Shown here: positions 13,066 to 28,439 of the stretch, piece after piece | How the letters are laid out: each line of letters opens with the position of its first letter | Numbering within the stretch: position 1 is the first letter of the stretch | NCBI RefSeq assembly: GCF_004664715.2 | Contig: NC_051063.1 | Coordinates: 118,224,629-118,288,628 of the forward strand | Source: Peromyscus leucopus | Lineage: Eukaryota; Chordata; Mammalia; Rodentia; Cricetidae | Direction: 5' to 3' | DNA: 64,000 nt | Notes under the pieces: generated by a model | Seen by the model: only the letters and a program-made list of their open reading frames with translations | Told to the model about the DNA's origin: nothing | The model's database searches: none | Translations under genes and position numbers: made by a program

Positions 13066-13335
13066 TCATAGTAGGAGGCTTGGAGATGGATCATTAAACA
13101 AGAATGTTTGCTGTGAAAAGATGAAAGCTTGAGTTCAAATCCCCAGCATACATATAAAACACAGGCATGGCCACATGTGCATGTAATCACAATGTTAGGG
13201 GCCTAGGGCAGGCATATCTAATCAGAATAGCCAAAACATTCAGCTTCAGGTTCAGTGAGAGACTCTATCCCTGTATATATACATGTGAACAAACACAAAA
13301 TACAACACGAACACACATGTGATAAATCTGTTATA
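13066..13335 (+). repeat. B3/B2-related SINE, old
   Basis: It begins GGAGGCTTGGAGATGGATCA and continues with a tRNA-derived B-box-like GAGTTCAAATCCCCAGCA, then a B3-type body ending in a TATATA/ACACAC-rich tail. It is diverged and has no clean TSD. Confidence 0.65.
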
Positions 13336-13451
13336 AACTCTAATGACATAATAACTCTGAGCAGTGATCACTGATAGCTTCCGAAATTGACTGAACACAG
13401 AGGATGTACAGAAAATAATTAAACCTTCCTAACATAAAAGAATTCATTGAA

Positions 13452-13617
13452 GCCGGGTGGTGGTGGCGCATGCCTTTAATCCCAGCACTCGGGAGGCAGA
13501 GCCAGGCGGATCTCTGTGAGTTCGAGGCCAGCCTGGGCTACCAAGTGAGTTCCAGGAAAGGCGCAAAGCTACACAGAGAAACCCTGTCTCGAAAAACCAA
13601 AAAAAAAAAAAAAAAAA
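13452..13617 (+). mobile_element. B1 SINE with target-site duplication
   Basis: A full-length B1, the 7SL-derived rodent SINE: it opens GCCGGGTGGTGGTGGCGCA, has the B-box region GAGTTCGAGGCCAGCCTGG and ends in a 20-base A tail. Perfect 11-bp direct repeats AATTCATTGAA flank it at 13441-13451 and 13618-13628. Low divergence and the long tail suggest a young insertion. The ORF through it is incidental. Confidence 0.95.
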
Positions 13618-13939
13618 AATTCATTGAAACTATAGAGCTTGAAAAAAAAATGACACCTTTTTATCATCCTTTTTTCTTAAAATATAAATGCAAGCATAAA
13701 ATAAAATTACAAAACAATAAGTTTATGAGGTTTACCAATTAACTACAAAATACAGGTCTCCTATATAACCCTATGCTATGAAACAATGTATAAAAAATAA
13801 TAAGACGATTGTTAAACTAATTATTCCAACTACATCTTTGGTAATGATATTTAAGAAATATTGACTTTACCTGGATAAGAAAACTTTTTTATAAAACTGC
13901 TCCATATTAAATTATAAGAATATATACAAAAGAGGTTAA

Positions 13940-14085
13940 AACACCATAAAATAAGTTGGATGGAGGTGGGGTAGTGAATCTGAATGGAGCTAGGGGAGGA
14001 GTAGGGAGTGAATATAGGCAAAATATATTGTAAAATTATTAAAATATTGTCAAAATAAAATAATTTTGTAATTTCTTATTATATA
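13940..14085 (+). mobile_element. LINE-1 3' end fragment
   Basis: A purine-rich stretch (GGAGGTGGGGTAGTGAATC) leads to AGGCAAAATATATTGTAAAATTATT and an AATAAAATAA tail, the typical extreme 3' end of older rodent LINE-1s. The rest of the element is absent. Confidence 0.6.
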
Positions 14086-14749
14086 AGCTTCTAATAAATA
14101 ATCTTAATAATATCTGATATATTTTCACTTAAATTGTAATCAAACTATCTAGAGCTCTTCCTCAGTTCACTGTGGCTACTTAATGTTCCATTGTATGGAC
14201 ATACATTTTATGGAATTTTATTTAACAGGTTTTTAATTGAGAAACAATTGGCAGTTTCACATATACTGTTATTAAATTAAAGAAGTACTGATTTAACTTA
14301 TCCATGAATCATGCTTCATTTTTCCCAGTGTATAGTCTTGTAAAAGTAATATCACTAGTTTATATGACTTTGCTATTTCTAAGCTCATTCTTAAGAGGTA
14401 AGTCTCATTTCCTTAGGAAGTAGAATCAACTCCTAGGAATCAAATAAAAAAGAGCTAAATCCAATTAATCATTGATATGGTATCATCAGCAGAAGGTCTT
14501 ACTATCACATTTTGGAAAGGCACCCAAGAACAATTTCAATAGTTTGTCAGGTTTGGTGATGTCTATGAAAATCCACAAACCAACAACTCCAAAAGAGTTA
14601 ACCCATACTTGGTAATAATATTTTTATTTGTTATCCCATGGTGTCTGAGAGAGGCATTGTCTTCCTGGTATATATAGGATACCACAATTTAAACACTTAT
14701 CATGAATGTATATATTTTAGGAAGCTTCTATAGTAATAGGTTTCCATAT

Positions 14750-15480
14750 AGGTTCATCAAGTCTTAATTATCCTTTCTTGTACTCCCACATCTACCCTGC
14801 TCTCACCCCCCATCACCTTTTACTCTTTCTGTTTCATTATTACCTCCTTCATAGCACCTGAGTTGTATCATCTTTCCTTTGGACATCCCACCCCCATATG
14901 CCATGGAATTTTACAGCTTTTCTGACTTATGTGTCTACTACAATTTAAACACCTATCTAAAAATTCAAAGCTAGCATCCATTGATGAGAGAGGACATACA
15001 GTATTTATTTTTTGTGACTATATTACTTAACTAAAAGTGACTATGGCCAGCTTCATCCATTTACCTCCAAATGTTACTTCTTATAGTTGAATAATATTTT
15101 ATTGTATATATGTGCTACATTTGCACTATTCATTCAACTGCCCCAATTGGTTTCCCTTTTTCTCTCATATTTTACCAATTTTAACTGCCTAAGATAAAAC
15201 TCAAAGTAGTTTTACTTTGTATTTGTCTGATGGCTTATGGTGGTGAATATTAAAAAAATTCTCAACCATTTTTATTTCATCTTTCTGAACTTTCTGTATA
15301 TATTCATGTCCATACTTTAAATTAGATTCTTTGTTTTATTGGTCATCATTTTTTTTCAAGATTGCTGTATGTTCTATACATAATCCTTCTGTCAGATAAA
15401 ACTATTAAAGAATTATTCCAATTCTGAAGAATGTCTTTGCACTCATATGATGGTGGTGTACAAACCTGGAATCTTCATTC
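14750..15480 (-). mobile_element. old LINE-1 3'UTR and ORF2 end, inverted
   Basis: The plus strand shows C/T-rich 3'UTR complement (CATCTACCCTGCTCTCACCCC) and then antisense ORF2: ATGGCCAGCTTCATCCA, GTTGAATAATATTTTATTGTATATATG and TTTGCACTATTCATTCAACTG, continuing to GTCAGATAAAACTATTAAAGAATT. Frames are broken throughout. Confidence 0.65.
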
Positions 15481-16318
15481 CTACTGACTAGCTTTCATAG
15501 TAGAGGAAGGGCATGCTACTGGGGTGCGGGTCATTAATATTTTTACCTAACTACAAACCCTGTAAGTTAAAATAATGTCTAGCCTGGAAAGACATAAACA
15601 CTGATGTATTACAGGAATGATTATGAGAATAACCAAACACATTCTGATTAGATTGATAGCCTTCTTCACAAGGTTGAATTTGTGCCTAGCATGGATAACA
15701 GAAGAACTTATGGCTAGATAGGACACAAGCCCTAGGGGAGAACCTCACATTTCTATTTTGCTAATGAGCATAGTACCAAACTGCCTCCATTTTTCTTATC
15801 TTTATACCTGTAGATAAGTGCATCTTTAAACACCTATCAGAGAAACTACTTTTGCAGATGTCTAATAATACAGAAACAAATTGTTGCTCAATGTGCAAAG
15901 GATAAGAGACTCAGGTGTTCAGCTCTAAATGGTACACCCATATTATACCTCTTCCTCTTAATGTTCATGAATCATCTCAAAAGTGGGAAAAATTGTAAGT
16001 TCCACAGGCAGTAGGTATTTGCAACAAAGATGTTTTTTGTTGAGCAGGACAAGATTGTTGTATACATGAACTCACAGTGGATATTTTTGCTGATATAAGG
16101 TCTGTGCAATATCAAGCCAGCAAAGCAATATTATGGATGGTACTTAAATGATATTTTTTGTAAACAAAAAAATAACTTTTAGTTAAGCTGTATTGGATGC
16201 ATTTTTCTTATTCTCTTCTACTATATAAATATTTCAATAATATATCATATACAGATTCTAAGTGGTAGAAATGAGAATGCAGACTGCCTAGGGAACAAAT
16301 TACCTAATGAATAACATT
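15481..16318. other. gene-free region
   Basis: No recognisable gene or dated repeat. Composition is ordinary AT-rich intergenic DNA. Confidence 0.45.
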
Positions 16319-16540
16319 TTGGGAGCTAGAGAAATGGCTCAGTGATTAAGAGGGCTTGCTGCAAATCATAAGGACTGGAGTTTGGATCCCAGCACCCATG
16401 TAAGAAGCAAAGAATGCTGTGAATGCCTTTAATTACAGCTCTGAGAGATGTACTCAACTGTAATTGCCTCCAAATGCACATGTATGTACACATACATATA
16501 CACACACATACAAAGAAATACAAAAAAATATAATAATAGC
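16319..16540 (+). repeat. B2/B3-type SINE
   Basis: A tRNA-derived head, GAGCTAGAGAAATGGCTCAG, carries an A-box, and GAGTTTGGATCCCAGCA provides a B-box. The body ends in a CA/TA-rich tail at about 16470-16530. These are the internal RNA polymerase III promoter boxes of the B2/B3 group. Small ORFs on both strands here are artefacts of the tail. Confidence 0.75.
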
Positions 16541-17399
16541 ATTGTTGTGAGGTGCCTGAATTCTATCATATCTCATCGGTCTTGGATATTTTTCCATACA
16601 CTGTTTCATGCTAGAATGACAAAATATATACCTGGTCAAAGTAAAAACTGACAATAGGCTAACATTTTATTATTTGAGCAGCCTTAAAATTTCAAAAGAA
16701 AAAAATGGAGGTTGAGATAATGCTAGATGTAAAGTATGTTTAAGTTTCAAACACATGCTTAAAACAGTGAACACAACATGGATCAAGATGACAGAACAGA
16801 ACTTTCCAGAAATCATTCCTTCAAGGAAATATGAATTTGAACAAAAACACAAGAATTCTGTTACAAAAGATATGTAATTACCTGATATTGTATTATGCTG
16901 TTATAGTTTAATATATGAAGGTACACATTGATAGTAGCAGGGAGTTTTATATTAACTGAGTACTTCTCTCCTAACCAGGAGGCACAGCAAAATGCTATAA
17001 AGATGCTATCTATCTTTGGAAAACACTAGGAAAAGTGTATGGCTTGATTGTAGATACCAACAATGTGCTTTGCAGGGAAAACAGAAGTAGATAGACAGTA
17101 TGGCTACTTTCTCTTGGGAAGTACCAGTACATTGCATATCAAAATTTGCCCTGCACTACACAACCACCTTAGCTCAAACTCAGAACATACTGATTGACCC
17201 TTAAAAAACTGAAGATGTGTGACTGCTTCACAAAAAGTACAAAATAACTATTTAAGAATCACAGAAATCTAAAAGCACATACAAATAGTTCAGTGAATTT
17301 TAACAAAATAATTAATAAGAAGTTGTGATTTAATAGAAAGATTGAGGTAATTTATAAAATCGAGAAAGTTGGATTTGAAAGAAAGAATATGAATGAAAG
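16541..17399. other. gene-free region
   Basis: Nothing recognised on either strand beyond short random ORFs. Confidence 0.4.
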
Positions 17400-17990
17400 C
17401 ATCAATGACAAGAATTCTTATGCAATATTGTTGAGGATATATACTGATACATCCTGAATACTTTTAAACAGTAAAACTAAGCTACCATAGAATTGCAATT
17501 CAGCAGTTGGGCATGCATTCAAAGGAAGTCAAATCAGCATATCTGAAAGTTATCTGCCCATGTTTATTGTAACATGTTCACAGCACTTGACACATGACTT
17601 AAGACTATATATTCACCTAACATGGATAAATAAATATGGTATGCAATGGTGTACTGTTTACTCATAATAATAAATTAAATCAGCCAGGCATAGTAAAAAG
17701 ACACTCATAATCCTAGAGCTTGGGAAATGGAGAGTGAAGAATCAATATTTTGAGGTGAATATTTTCTAGATAGAAGTCTGAGGTCAGTCTGGAATACATA
17801 AGATCATGTGTCGAAATAAAACTTATCACTGGAAAATGAATGAGGCTGGAGAATATTATGTCAAGTAAAATAGAAAAAGCACAACAAAATGACAAATACA
17901 ACGTGATACTACCCACTGTAGAATCTAAAATCTTTTATATCTAAAAGAGTAGAATGATAATTAACATTGGTTAAGGTGGTTTTGGATAGA
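17400..17990 (+). mobile_element. old LINE-1 ORF2 3' region carrying a SINE
   Basis: Plus-strand LINE-1 words survive: CAGTTGGGCATGCATTCAAAGG, CCATGTTTATTGTAACATG, CTAACATGGATAAATAAATATGGTA, and downstream AATATTATGTCAAGTAAAATAGAAAAAGCAC. They are split at about 17682-17830 by a B1-like insertion. No open frame remains. Confidence 0.65.
17682..17830 (+). repeat. old B1/PB1-like SINE inside LINE-1
   Basis: AGCCAGGCATAGTAAAAAG, CACTCATAATCCTAGAGCTTGGG and GTCTGAGGTCAGTCTGGAATACATAAGA follow the order of a B1 monomer with an internal 25-30 bp of extra or diverged sequence. It is old and has no clear TSD. Confidence 0.6.
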
Positions 17991-18124
17991 AGAAGTTGGA
18001 GAGATGTTGGTCCAAATATTCATTCATATAGTTAAAAAGGGGCAGAAATTCAGGAGACATATCATAGGACAAAATGGCCATAGTTACTTATGCTATAGTT
18101 TATGCCTTTTAAAATTCTCAGAAG

Positions 18125-19561
18125 AGTAAACACCATGTTTGTCGTTCTGAGTCTGGGTTGCCTCACTCAGGATGATTTTTCTAGATCCATCAATTTTCCT
18201 GCAAACCTCATGATGTCATTGTTTTTTTCTGCTGAGTAGTATTCCATTGTGTATATGTACCATATTTTATTTATCCATTCTTCAGTTGAAGGGCATCTAG
18301 GTTGTTTCCAGGTTCTGGCTATTACAAACAATGATGATATGAACATAGCTGAGCAAGTGCTCTCGTGGTATGATTGCGTATTCCTTGGGTATATGCCCAA
18401 GAGTGGTATATCTGGATCTTGGGGGAGATTGATTCCCAATTTTCTAAGAAAGCTCCATATTGATTTCCAAAATGGTTGTACAAGCTTGCATTCCCACCAG
18501 CAGTGGAGGAGAGTTCCCCTAGTTCCACATCCTCTCCAGCATAAGTTGTCTTCAGTGTTTTTTGTCTTAGCCATTCTGACAGGCATAAGGTGGTATGTAC
18601 TCATAGGAGTATACTAGATGTGGAATAAGGATGACTGGACTGCTACTCACATCACCAGGGAGGCTAACTGGAAAACAGGACCCCAAGAAAGACACAGGGA
18701 TCACCCAATGATGGAAAATGGATGAGATCTACATGAACAGCCTGGACATGAGTGGGGGTAATGAAGGGTGAGGTTCGAGGGAAAGAGACCTTGGGGGAGT
18801 GGGAGATCCCAGCTGGATCAAAAACAGAGAGGGAGAACAAGCAATAGGAGACCACGGTAAATGAAGACCACATGAGAATAGGAAGAAGCAAAGTGCTAGA
18901 GAAGCCCACAGTAATCCATAAAGATACCTCCACAATAGACTGCTGGCAATGGTCCAGAGACAGCCTGAACTGACCTACTTGGGTGATGGGATGGCCAAAC
19001 ACCCTAATTGTCATGCTAGAAACCCCATCCAAAGACTGAGGGATCTGGATGCAGAGATCCACAGCTAGGCCCTGGGTGGAGCTCCAGGAGTCCAATTAGC
19101 AAGAAAGAGGAGGGTTTATATGAGTGAGAATTGTTGAGACCAAAGTTGGATAAAGCACAGGGACAAATAGCCAAAGGAATGAAAACACATGGACTATGAT
19201 CCAATGGCTTAGGGGCCCCCAACTGGATCAGGCCCTCTGAATGGGTGGGACAGTTAATTGGCTTGATCTGTTTGGTAGGCATCCAGGCAGTGGTACTGGG
19301 TCCTGTGCTCATTGCATGAGTTGGCTCTTTGAAACCAGGGTTGGTTGGTTCGGCCTGGGAGGAGGGGACTGGACCTGCCTGGACTGAGTCTACCAGAATG
19401 ATCTCAGTCCTTGGGGGAGGCTTTGCCCTGGAGAAGGTGGAAATGGGGGTAGGCTGGGGGGAAGGGGAGGGGCCTGAAAGGGAGGGGGCGGGAGGGGGGA
19501 GAACAAGGGAATCCATGGCTGATATGTAGAACTGCATTGTATTGTAAAATAAAGTAAAATA
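18125..19561 (+). mobile_element. young LINE-1 with 5' inversion and TSD
   Basis: A 5'-truncated LINE-1. The first part (18125 to about 18597) is ORF2 C-terminal sequence in reverse orientation; the 145-codon minus ORF 18167-18604 contains CWRGCG and LLHCWWECK. The second part (about 18590-19561) is the end of ORF2 and the whole 3'UTR in plus orientation, ending in TAAAATAAAGTAAAATA. Perfect 14-bp direct repeats AAAATTCTCAGAAG bracket the unit at 18111-18124 and 19562-19575, and the target reads TTTT|AAAA, the LINE-1 endonuclease preference. This is the twin-priming structure. ORFs on both strands of the 3'UTR are not genes. Confidence 0.95.
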
Positions 19562-19575
19562 AAAATTCTCAGAAG

Positions 19576-22500
19576 GAAAATTGTGCTTTCACCATAAAAG
19601 TAATGACAATCGATATATTTCTTAGTGTGTTAGATCTGGTAATTCTACAATATTTTTGCTTACAAATTTTGCCATGTAATAAATATATATAATTGTGAAT
19701 GTTGTAATACAAAAAAGCATTCCCAGACAAAACCACAGCTAAGAAGCTGCAAAAGAGGAAAAGTATGTCCCCATATCAGAGTACTTTATTAAAGATTTTT
19801 CCAAAACCCAGAAAAATAACTCCTTCTTATGTTATATGTACCATATACTTTTTACACCCTGCATATATACACATATATGATTCATAATATGTTATTACAG
19901 AATACTTTTATTCAGTGTTATAGACAAAAGAATATACCATCATGTGCCATATTTACTTATCTATGCTGCAATGGAATTTTAGGCTGAAGTCATATGTCAA
20001 CTGCAATGCATATGTTACAATAAACTTTACAGATGTCTCTGAGACATGCTGATTTAATTTCCTTTGAATGCAAATCAGCCAGTGGATTCCTATGGTTACT
20101 TACTTTTACTGTTGCAAGGCATGCAGCTGGTAATATGTCAAAAGTCATCAATATGTCAAAATTATTTTTAATGTTCATTAGGTCTGAAACAATTAAGAAG
20201 AGATGCTTGAGAATCTTGCCCAAAAATAGTGTCTCCACCAGTGAATTCATGCCAGCTTATGTGTTGGATCTTCAAGCACAGTGAACTCTGCATCCAGCAA
20301 CTTGCTCTCTCCATTTGCTTAATTTTTTTGAGTAATTCTTAATTTAATATACCAAATACATTTCACTTCAATGGTATATTTTCTTCAGATTTTGTTATTT
20401 AATTCTACATAATTTTGGATGTTGTTTTTTTTTAATACCTTTAAAACATATATTTTAGTACTTGGGAAAATAGTACACTAAGAGAAATGACTCATACAGG
20501 AGGATGCTCAATAAAGAAGTTGGAAAGGGTGATAACTAATAAAACTTGTCTTATCACAGAAGTTTTATAAGATAATGAATATTTTCTCTTTCATGATGGT
20601 GGGGTAGAAATATGAATGAAGTAACTCATATCAGTGCATAAAGATTTGTCTGTACAGGGGAGTGGGTGAATAATATTCTTGGCATAGGCCTGTGTGTGTA
20701 TGTGTGTGTAAATGTGTATGTTTTCATGGAAGAATGTGTATATCTTTTCTTTTGCATAGGGGAGATTCTGTCAGTAGCTATTGGGCTTCATACATAAATA
20801 AAATATGTATGTAAACTTTAAGCAATTAAATTACTTATGAACTGAGGAACTTAAATAGTATATCTATTTTACAGAATATAAAAGAAATACATCTGCAGTC
20901 AGTGAGAATTTTATTATAAAAGTTGGTGTGTGACATAGTTAAAATACTAAAGGAAGTATAAATTTGATGAACAAAGTTAGTTATTTGTCTGCAAAATCAG
21001 TCATAATGCAAAGGGAAATATATTTTTATTGGCAATATTTTTATTTTAACATATAGTGAGCAGGTGCAGATAAGCCTGGTGGAATAGAAACAAAACAATT
21101 AAAGAGTTCAACTCCACCATTAAGGACTCATAAGTGCAGTTATACTTCACATAAATGTGTTTAGATAGTACTGTCCTTCTCCCCAAACACTCCAAAACAC
21201 AGAGGAAATATGTCCAATAATAAGCAAATGGTCTTGTGTTTTTCATGAAAATCACAGCTGGTCCCAGAAGAAACCTGTAATATTTTGTCCAAGTTTGCCT
21301 TTGATTTCATTGTTGCCAAGATACTCTTAAATCAACTGAGGAATTCATTATTGTCAGTACAGTTAAGTTACATACCCTGAGGTTATTTTCTTAAGTTCTC
21401 CTGAGATCAAATTGCAAGTTCATATCCTTGTAATTGTCTATACTTAATTCTAACTTTTTAATTGTCACAGTGTAACACTCTAACAAGTCCCCTGGCATGC
21501 CCAGAGCTGAAGCATAGCTGGCAGGCATCTCAACTCCAGAAGGTTCATAATAAATAAAATAATAGTAGCAAAGTTCTTCTATGTTCCATGGGAGACAATT
21601 TTTGCTCTGGTCAACCCCTATGTTTAAACATGAATTTTTTTAATTTAAAATCTCACTGGGAGATCAAATAGTGGAAATTAGAGTCATAGTATTACTTCAG
21701 GCATTTTCATCAGTTCAAGGAAATCACACCTTACATAAAGTATTGGATAATTCTGATAACTTTCTTTCTATACTAAAATTATTTGTTTTTCATATGCTTG
21801 GCTTTTTGTGTGCATCTTCTGTCACTTTCATAAAACAGAGAACAGGGTGTAACACAAATAAACAAACTTAAGAAGATAGTATAATAGTATTCCACCATCT
21901 CTAGAAAATAAATTCTGATTCTATTGTCTAATACATAAATACATACATTACCCCCTTTCCTTCCTGTTTCTCAACAGTGACAGATAAGTAGATAGACTGA
22001 AATACTTGCCCTTGAGGCTAACTAGACTGGACAACTTTCTAATCAAATCATAAAAGTGAATTATAAATGCATCCTCAGAATATTCCTTGTAGTCTATGAA
22101 TTTCTGATTTTTCACCTTTTTTGAGGTCTCCATTTCAATTTGGTCTTTCAGCATTTCTTTGGAAAGTGCTATATCATTTCCATAACCCATTTTCTCTAAA
22201 TACATATACTTTATAAATATAAATGAAATTATTCTATAGTTTTATTATGATTATTTTATAGGATTATGCACAGAAATTTATATATTTGTAACCAAATTAA
22301 ATTAAAATAAATTACATAGCTTTTGTGAATATTTTATATTTTTTATGAACATACTCATGCGAGTTTATGCTCGTGTGTATATGCTTGGTGGTGGACACCA
22401 AATCTAAAATCCTGCCCTTACTAAATACCCATTCTACAATTGGAATGCAACTCCATGCCTATTCTAGCATTTTACTGTAATTTAATATTGTATTTCTCCA

Positions 22501-23649
22501 TTCTTTTAGTTTTTAATCTGTCCATGCAGTTCTCAGATATGTTTTGTATGGAATTTTCTCCTATGGGTTACTTATTAAATATGATATTGTCAATTCAATC
22601 TTAATGATTGCTTGTCATCACCCTTTATAAAGCATTTTATAAAGTACATCTTACTTGAGAACTTACTTCATCTTAGGGGAAAAAGCACACATTTTAAAGC
22701 AGTCATCAGGGAGAGAGAGCACATGCTTAGGTTTGCAAGGCTCTGGCTTCCATTTCTAACTCCTCTGAGAAACAAACAAACAAACAAAAAAGCAACCATC
22801 AGAGAGATGGAAGGTCCAGGGAGGCTTTTGTTACTTCATACCCTCTGAAATTATTCAGACTATTAACTTATATTATTTTATATTTATTAATATGTTCATA
22901 TATAATAAAATTCCATGTATAACTTTCACATATTAGAACCATGAGCTAAATGTCATATATTATATGCTTTATTTATACACCTGCAATTTAACATTCAGAA
23001 CTATGTTCATGTGATACATGGGAGGGTTTGCTACAGGCATCTGTTGTCAGTGGTCAGATCTGCATCTCAAGGAACATGAACCATGAAGGTGGAATCTCCC
23101 AGGGAACCTGTGTAAAAGTGGAAAGGAAGTACAAAATGTTAGCTATGGTTAACAGTAATTTGTTATGCTCATGAAAATGCTTACCAGGGTAGATTCTGTG
23201 TTTTCACTAATCTCAAAGAAACCATGTGGATGCTATTGCTTCCATTGTTTACTTAATTTTAGACAATCTACAATATATAACATTTTCAAAACAGTATCCT
23301 ATACATGAGAAATACATACAATACCTTAAATATAAATATATTTAAGTTTTCCAAGAGGCTGCATGCTACAAAACTGCTAATCATGCAATGCACTATGTGG
23401 TGTTAGAGGTCTTTGTAGCAATTTTTATCTAGTATCCAAAGCAGGATTCTCCTATTACTTCCTTGTGAATGAACAATAAGACTTGCTAACTTCAGAAACA
23501 TAAGAAAAATCATGCTTATGAAAAATAATGGTGATTGTCACTATTCATATTGATTACATACAAGCAACCCGAGATGAAGAAAAGGTGTGAGATTTAAGTA
23601 CCTCATTCAGAAACATAGCATTATTGCCAAAAACATTATTCACATTTCT
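19576..23649. other. gene-free AT-rich region
   Basis: No coding gene recognised. A short GT/TATG tract lies at about 20692-20720 and an (AAAC)n run at about 22770-22790. About 22380-22480 has a vague SINE-like look. Scattered ORFs under 90 codons have no recognisable content. Confidence 0.45.
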
Positions 23650-23775
23650 GTTTTGTTTTGTTTTGGTGGGGAGTAGGTAAGTTCTCATTATATAGCCTAA
23701 ATTGACCTTGAATTCATAACCTTTTAGAGCTGGTCTCCAGAATTCTGAGATTACTGAATGAACTACAACCACAAG
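23650..23775 (-). repeat. old B1-like SINE, inverted
   Basis: A TTTTGTTTTG head is followed by CATTATATAGCCTAAATTGACCTTGAATTCATAACC and GAGATTACTGAATGAACTACAACCAC, the antisense order of a diverged B1/PB1 monomer. Confidence 0.6.
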
Positions 23776-24021
23776 TTTAGAAATTTCAAAAGTGGAAAGT
23801 AAATGATTACAATTTAATTAAAAGAATAGTATTAAAGGATTGATTCTGGTCCCTGCGATCTATAATAAAAGCACTGACCTAAGTAAAAGTGTTCATTCAA
23901 TTCACATTTCCCCAGCCTTATAAATCCCATGGCATTTTATCCAGATATTTCCAGGAAGAAACTCTGTTTTCATATGCAGCTAGACTTCATCAGGTCCTTT
24001 ATGGTATCTGTGTGTATGAGC

Positions 24022-24024
<3 letters not shown>

Positions 24025-24089
<65 letters not shown>
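24025..24089 (+). repeat. (GA)n microsatellite
   Basis: About 32 uninterrupted AG/GA dinucleotides. The Arg-Glu repeat ORF read through it is an artefact of the tract. Confidence 0.97.
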
Positions 24090-24094
<5 letters not shown>

Positions 24095-24779
24095 ACAGGG
24101 ACTGAGAGAAGTAGATCACTGTGCTGCCCTGATTTGTGTCTTCTGAGGGCCAGTGGTACTTCTACATAGGAGCTAAGACTACACCCATGTACCACTAAGT
24201 CCCTTTTCTAGACTCTAATAAACAAAAAATACTACTAATGATTAAAATACAGTAACCAATAGATAATACAATCTATTATCAAAATGTTAACATAGTTAAA
24301 ATGGTGTTCCTCCTTTAGGGTTTTAAAAATATCAGGAATACTTTCATTCAGTGCTCTCATATTAATTTATGCAGTTTGTATTTTATACTTTCTAAGCAGT
24401 ATACACTTTTTTAATATAATTCAAACTACATAACACATCTATCTCTTAAACTACATTCATCATATATATATCAATATACATTCCTTTTCTTTTTAATTAA
24501 GATATATATACCTTCATCTCATTTTTAATTTTTTTCATTATGGAAACACTCACTTTTTCATCACATTACCAGTAGATCTGATCTTCAGTATGTATAAAAC
24601 TAATCAAAATAAGGCCAAATATCTGTATTACAATTCATAAAAAATATGAGTAAAATTTGGAGTACTTCTGAATCTCATAGACAGAAAAAATTTTCCTTTT
24701 GAAAGGCTTATATAATTTACACTGCTCATTATGAGTGTTTCCTACAGATCTGCCATCAAACTATTTTGCTGTATAAAAT

Positions 24780-24990
24780 ATACATAATTTGGGGTGAGAA
24801 AAATTGACAAGCAGGTAAAGCACGTGTACCAAGCCTGATGACATGAGTGTGATGTGTTTATTCCCTGTGAACCACACAATAGAAGGAGAGAACTGACTCT
24901 AGCATTTTGTCTTTCAGTTCCATATTCAATACAGGACATATACTCTTACCCCTAACCACACAAAAACTATGGAAATAATGAATAAAAATA
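24780..24990 (+). repeat. B3-like SINE, old
   Basis: GACAAGCAGGTAAAGCACG, GCCTGATGACATGAGTGTGATG and CCCTGTGAACCACACAATAGAAGGAGAGAACTGAC follow the conserved order of the B3/B2 tRNA-derived SINE, ending AATAATGAATAAAAATAA. The A- and B-boxes are diverged. Confidence 0.7.
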
Positions 24991-25172
24991 AACGTATAGG
25001 CATATTTACTCAATATGTTTTTATTATGAATGATCCTAGGAGTAATTTCACAAATATTTTAAAGGCATTTTTCTCTGCTTGGAACAACTAAATTTTCATC
25101 CAGTTTATTTGACTGTTGACCTTTAATTTGTTATTTGTTTTTAAGTATTAATTTCTAACAGCTTTGCAAATT

Positions 25173-25188
25173 AAAATAAGATTAATAA
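25173..25188 (+). repeat. 5' target-site duplication of citrin retrocopy
   Basis: AAAATAAGATTAATAA occurs here and again, after the poly(A), at 28390-28405. The insertion point ATT|AAAA fits LINE-1 endonuclease nicking. Confidence 0.95.
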
Positions 25189-25194
25189 GGCCTT

Positions 25195-27447
<2,253 letters not shown>

Positions 27448-28351
27448 GAGGACTGGCCTGGAGCTGGCTGTAAAATGGTCGGAACTGCAGAGTCCCATCT
27501 CGGACTGAAGCACGGCCTCACCCCTTCTGCATCTGTCTCATTCAAATTCAGGTCAAGGCTTTTTATATGAAATGCAATCATTCATTTTCTGGATGTTTTT
27601 GTACCAAGATCATGTGGAATTTCCTAATTATTCTTTGGCACTCTGCCCACAAACCTGTGTTTGTGTCTTTTATATACCGGGGTTTGGTCAACACTAACTT
27701 GCTCTCGATTAAGTCTGAAGGAAAATGATGGAGGTCTCCTACCTGAATGATAGTCTACTGAAAGGCAGCTGTGGTTCCTATAGCAAAGAGTGCTGAGGAT
27801 GTTTAAAGGGGTAGAAAGCTGGGTATATATTTATAAAAATGAAAAACACTGGAAGGAAAAAAAAACCAATACCCAGCCTGGACTCAAATTTTAAACATGC
27901 ACAAATTTGGCCTCTGGATTATATTATGAAGGTTTTATGTGAAACATGTTTTTTCGTAATGAAAGCCACATTGAGGATGTTTAGTAATCATATTCTCTTA
28001 CTCGTACCAAGTCTACTAGGGAAAAGTTTTGAATGTTAAGGAAGTGCTTTTGGCATTTTTATTATAGAGACAGAAGAAACTGAGACACAATTCTACTCCT
28101 GAGCGTGCTGATTTGGGATAAATACTTACATGATGAACACATGCTGATTACTGCCAATTTTAACAGACACTGTAAGAATAATGCCCACCCCCTTGTGCTG
28201 GTACCAGCCTAATCCCACCCCCATAGTTGGCACCCATTTGCCTTTAAAATCACTTTATCTTGAATCACGTCAGACAAATATACTCTACGTTTTTATTTAA
28301 TTTGGGGTGCCTTGTATCATGGTCAGAGGTTTGTGTGCTTGTGAAGGGGAA

Positions 28352-28357
28352 AATAAA
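28352..28357 (+). terminator. poly(A) signal AATAAA of the retrocopy
   Basis: AATAAA lies about 15 bases before the templated poly(A) that begins near 28372, normal spacing for a cleavage signal copied from the parent mRNA. Confidence 0.9.
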
Positions 28358-28389
28358 CTATTTTCAAAGCTAAAAAAAAAAAAAAAAAA

Positions 28390-28405
28390 AAAATAAGATT
28401 AATAA
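28390..28405 (+). repeat. 3' target-site duplication of citrin retrocopy
   Basis: AAAATAAGATTAATAA, identical to 25173-25188; its first A bases merge with the poly(A). Confidence 0.95.
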
Positions 28406-28439
28406 AATTTTAAAATAAATATTATATAAAACTTAACAA

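Noticed and set aside
19016..19537. 173-codon Pro/Ser-rich minus ORF
   Set aside because: Antisense of the LINE-1 3'UTR; its Pro/Ser richness reflects the G-rich plus strand.
24000..24195. Arg-Glu and Ser-Leu repeat proteins
   Set aside because: Translation of the (GA)n microsatellite.
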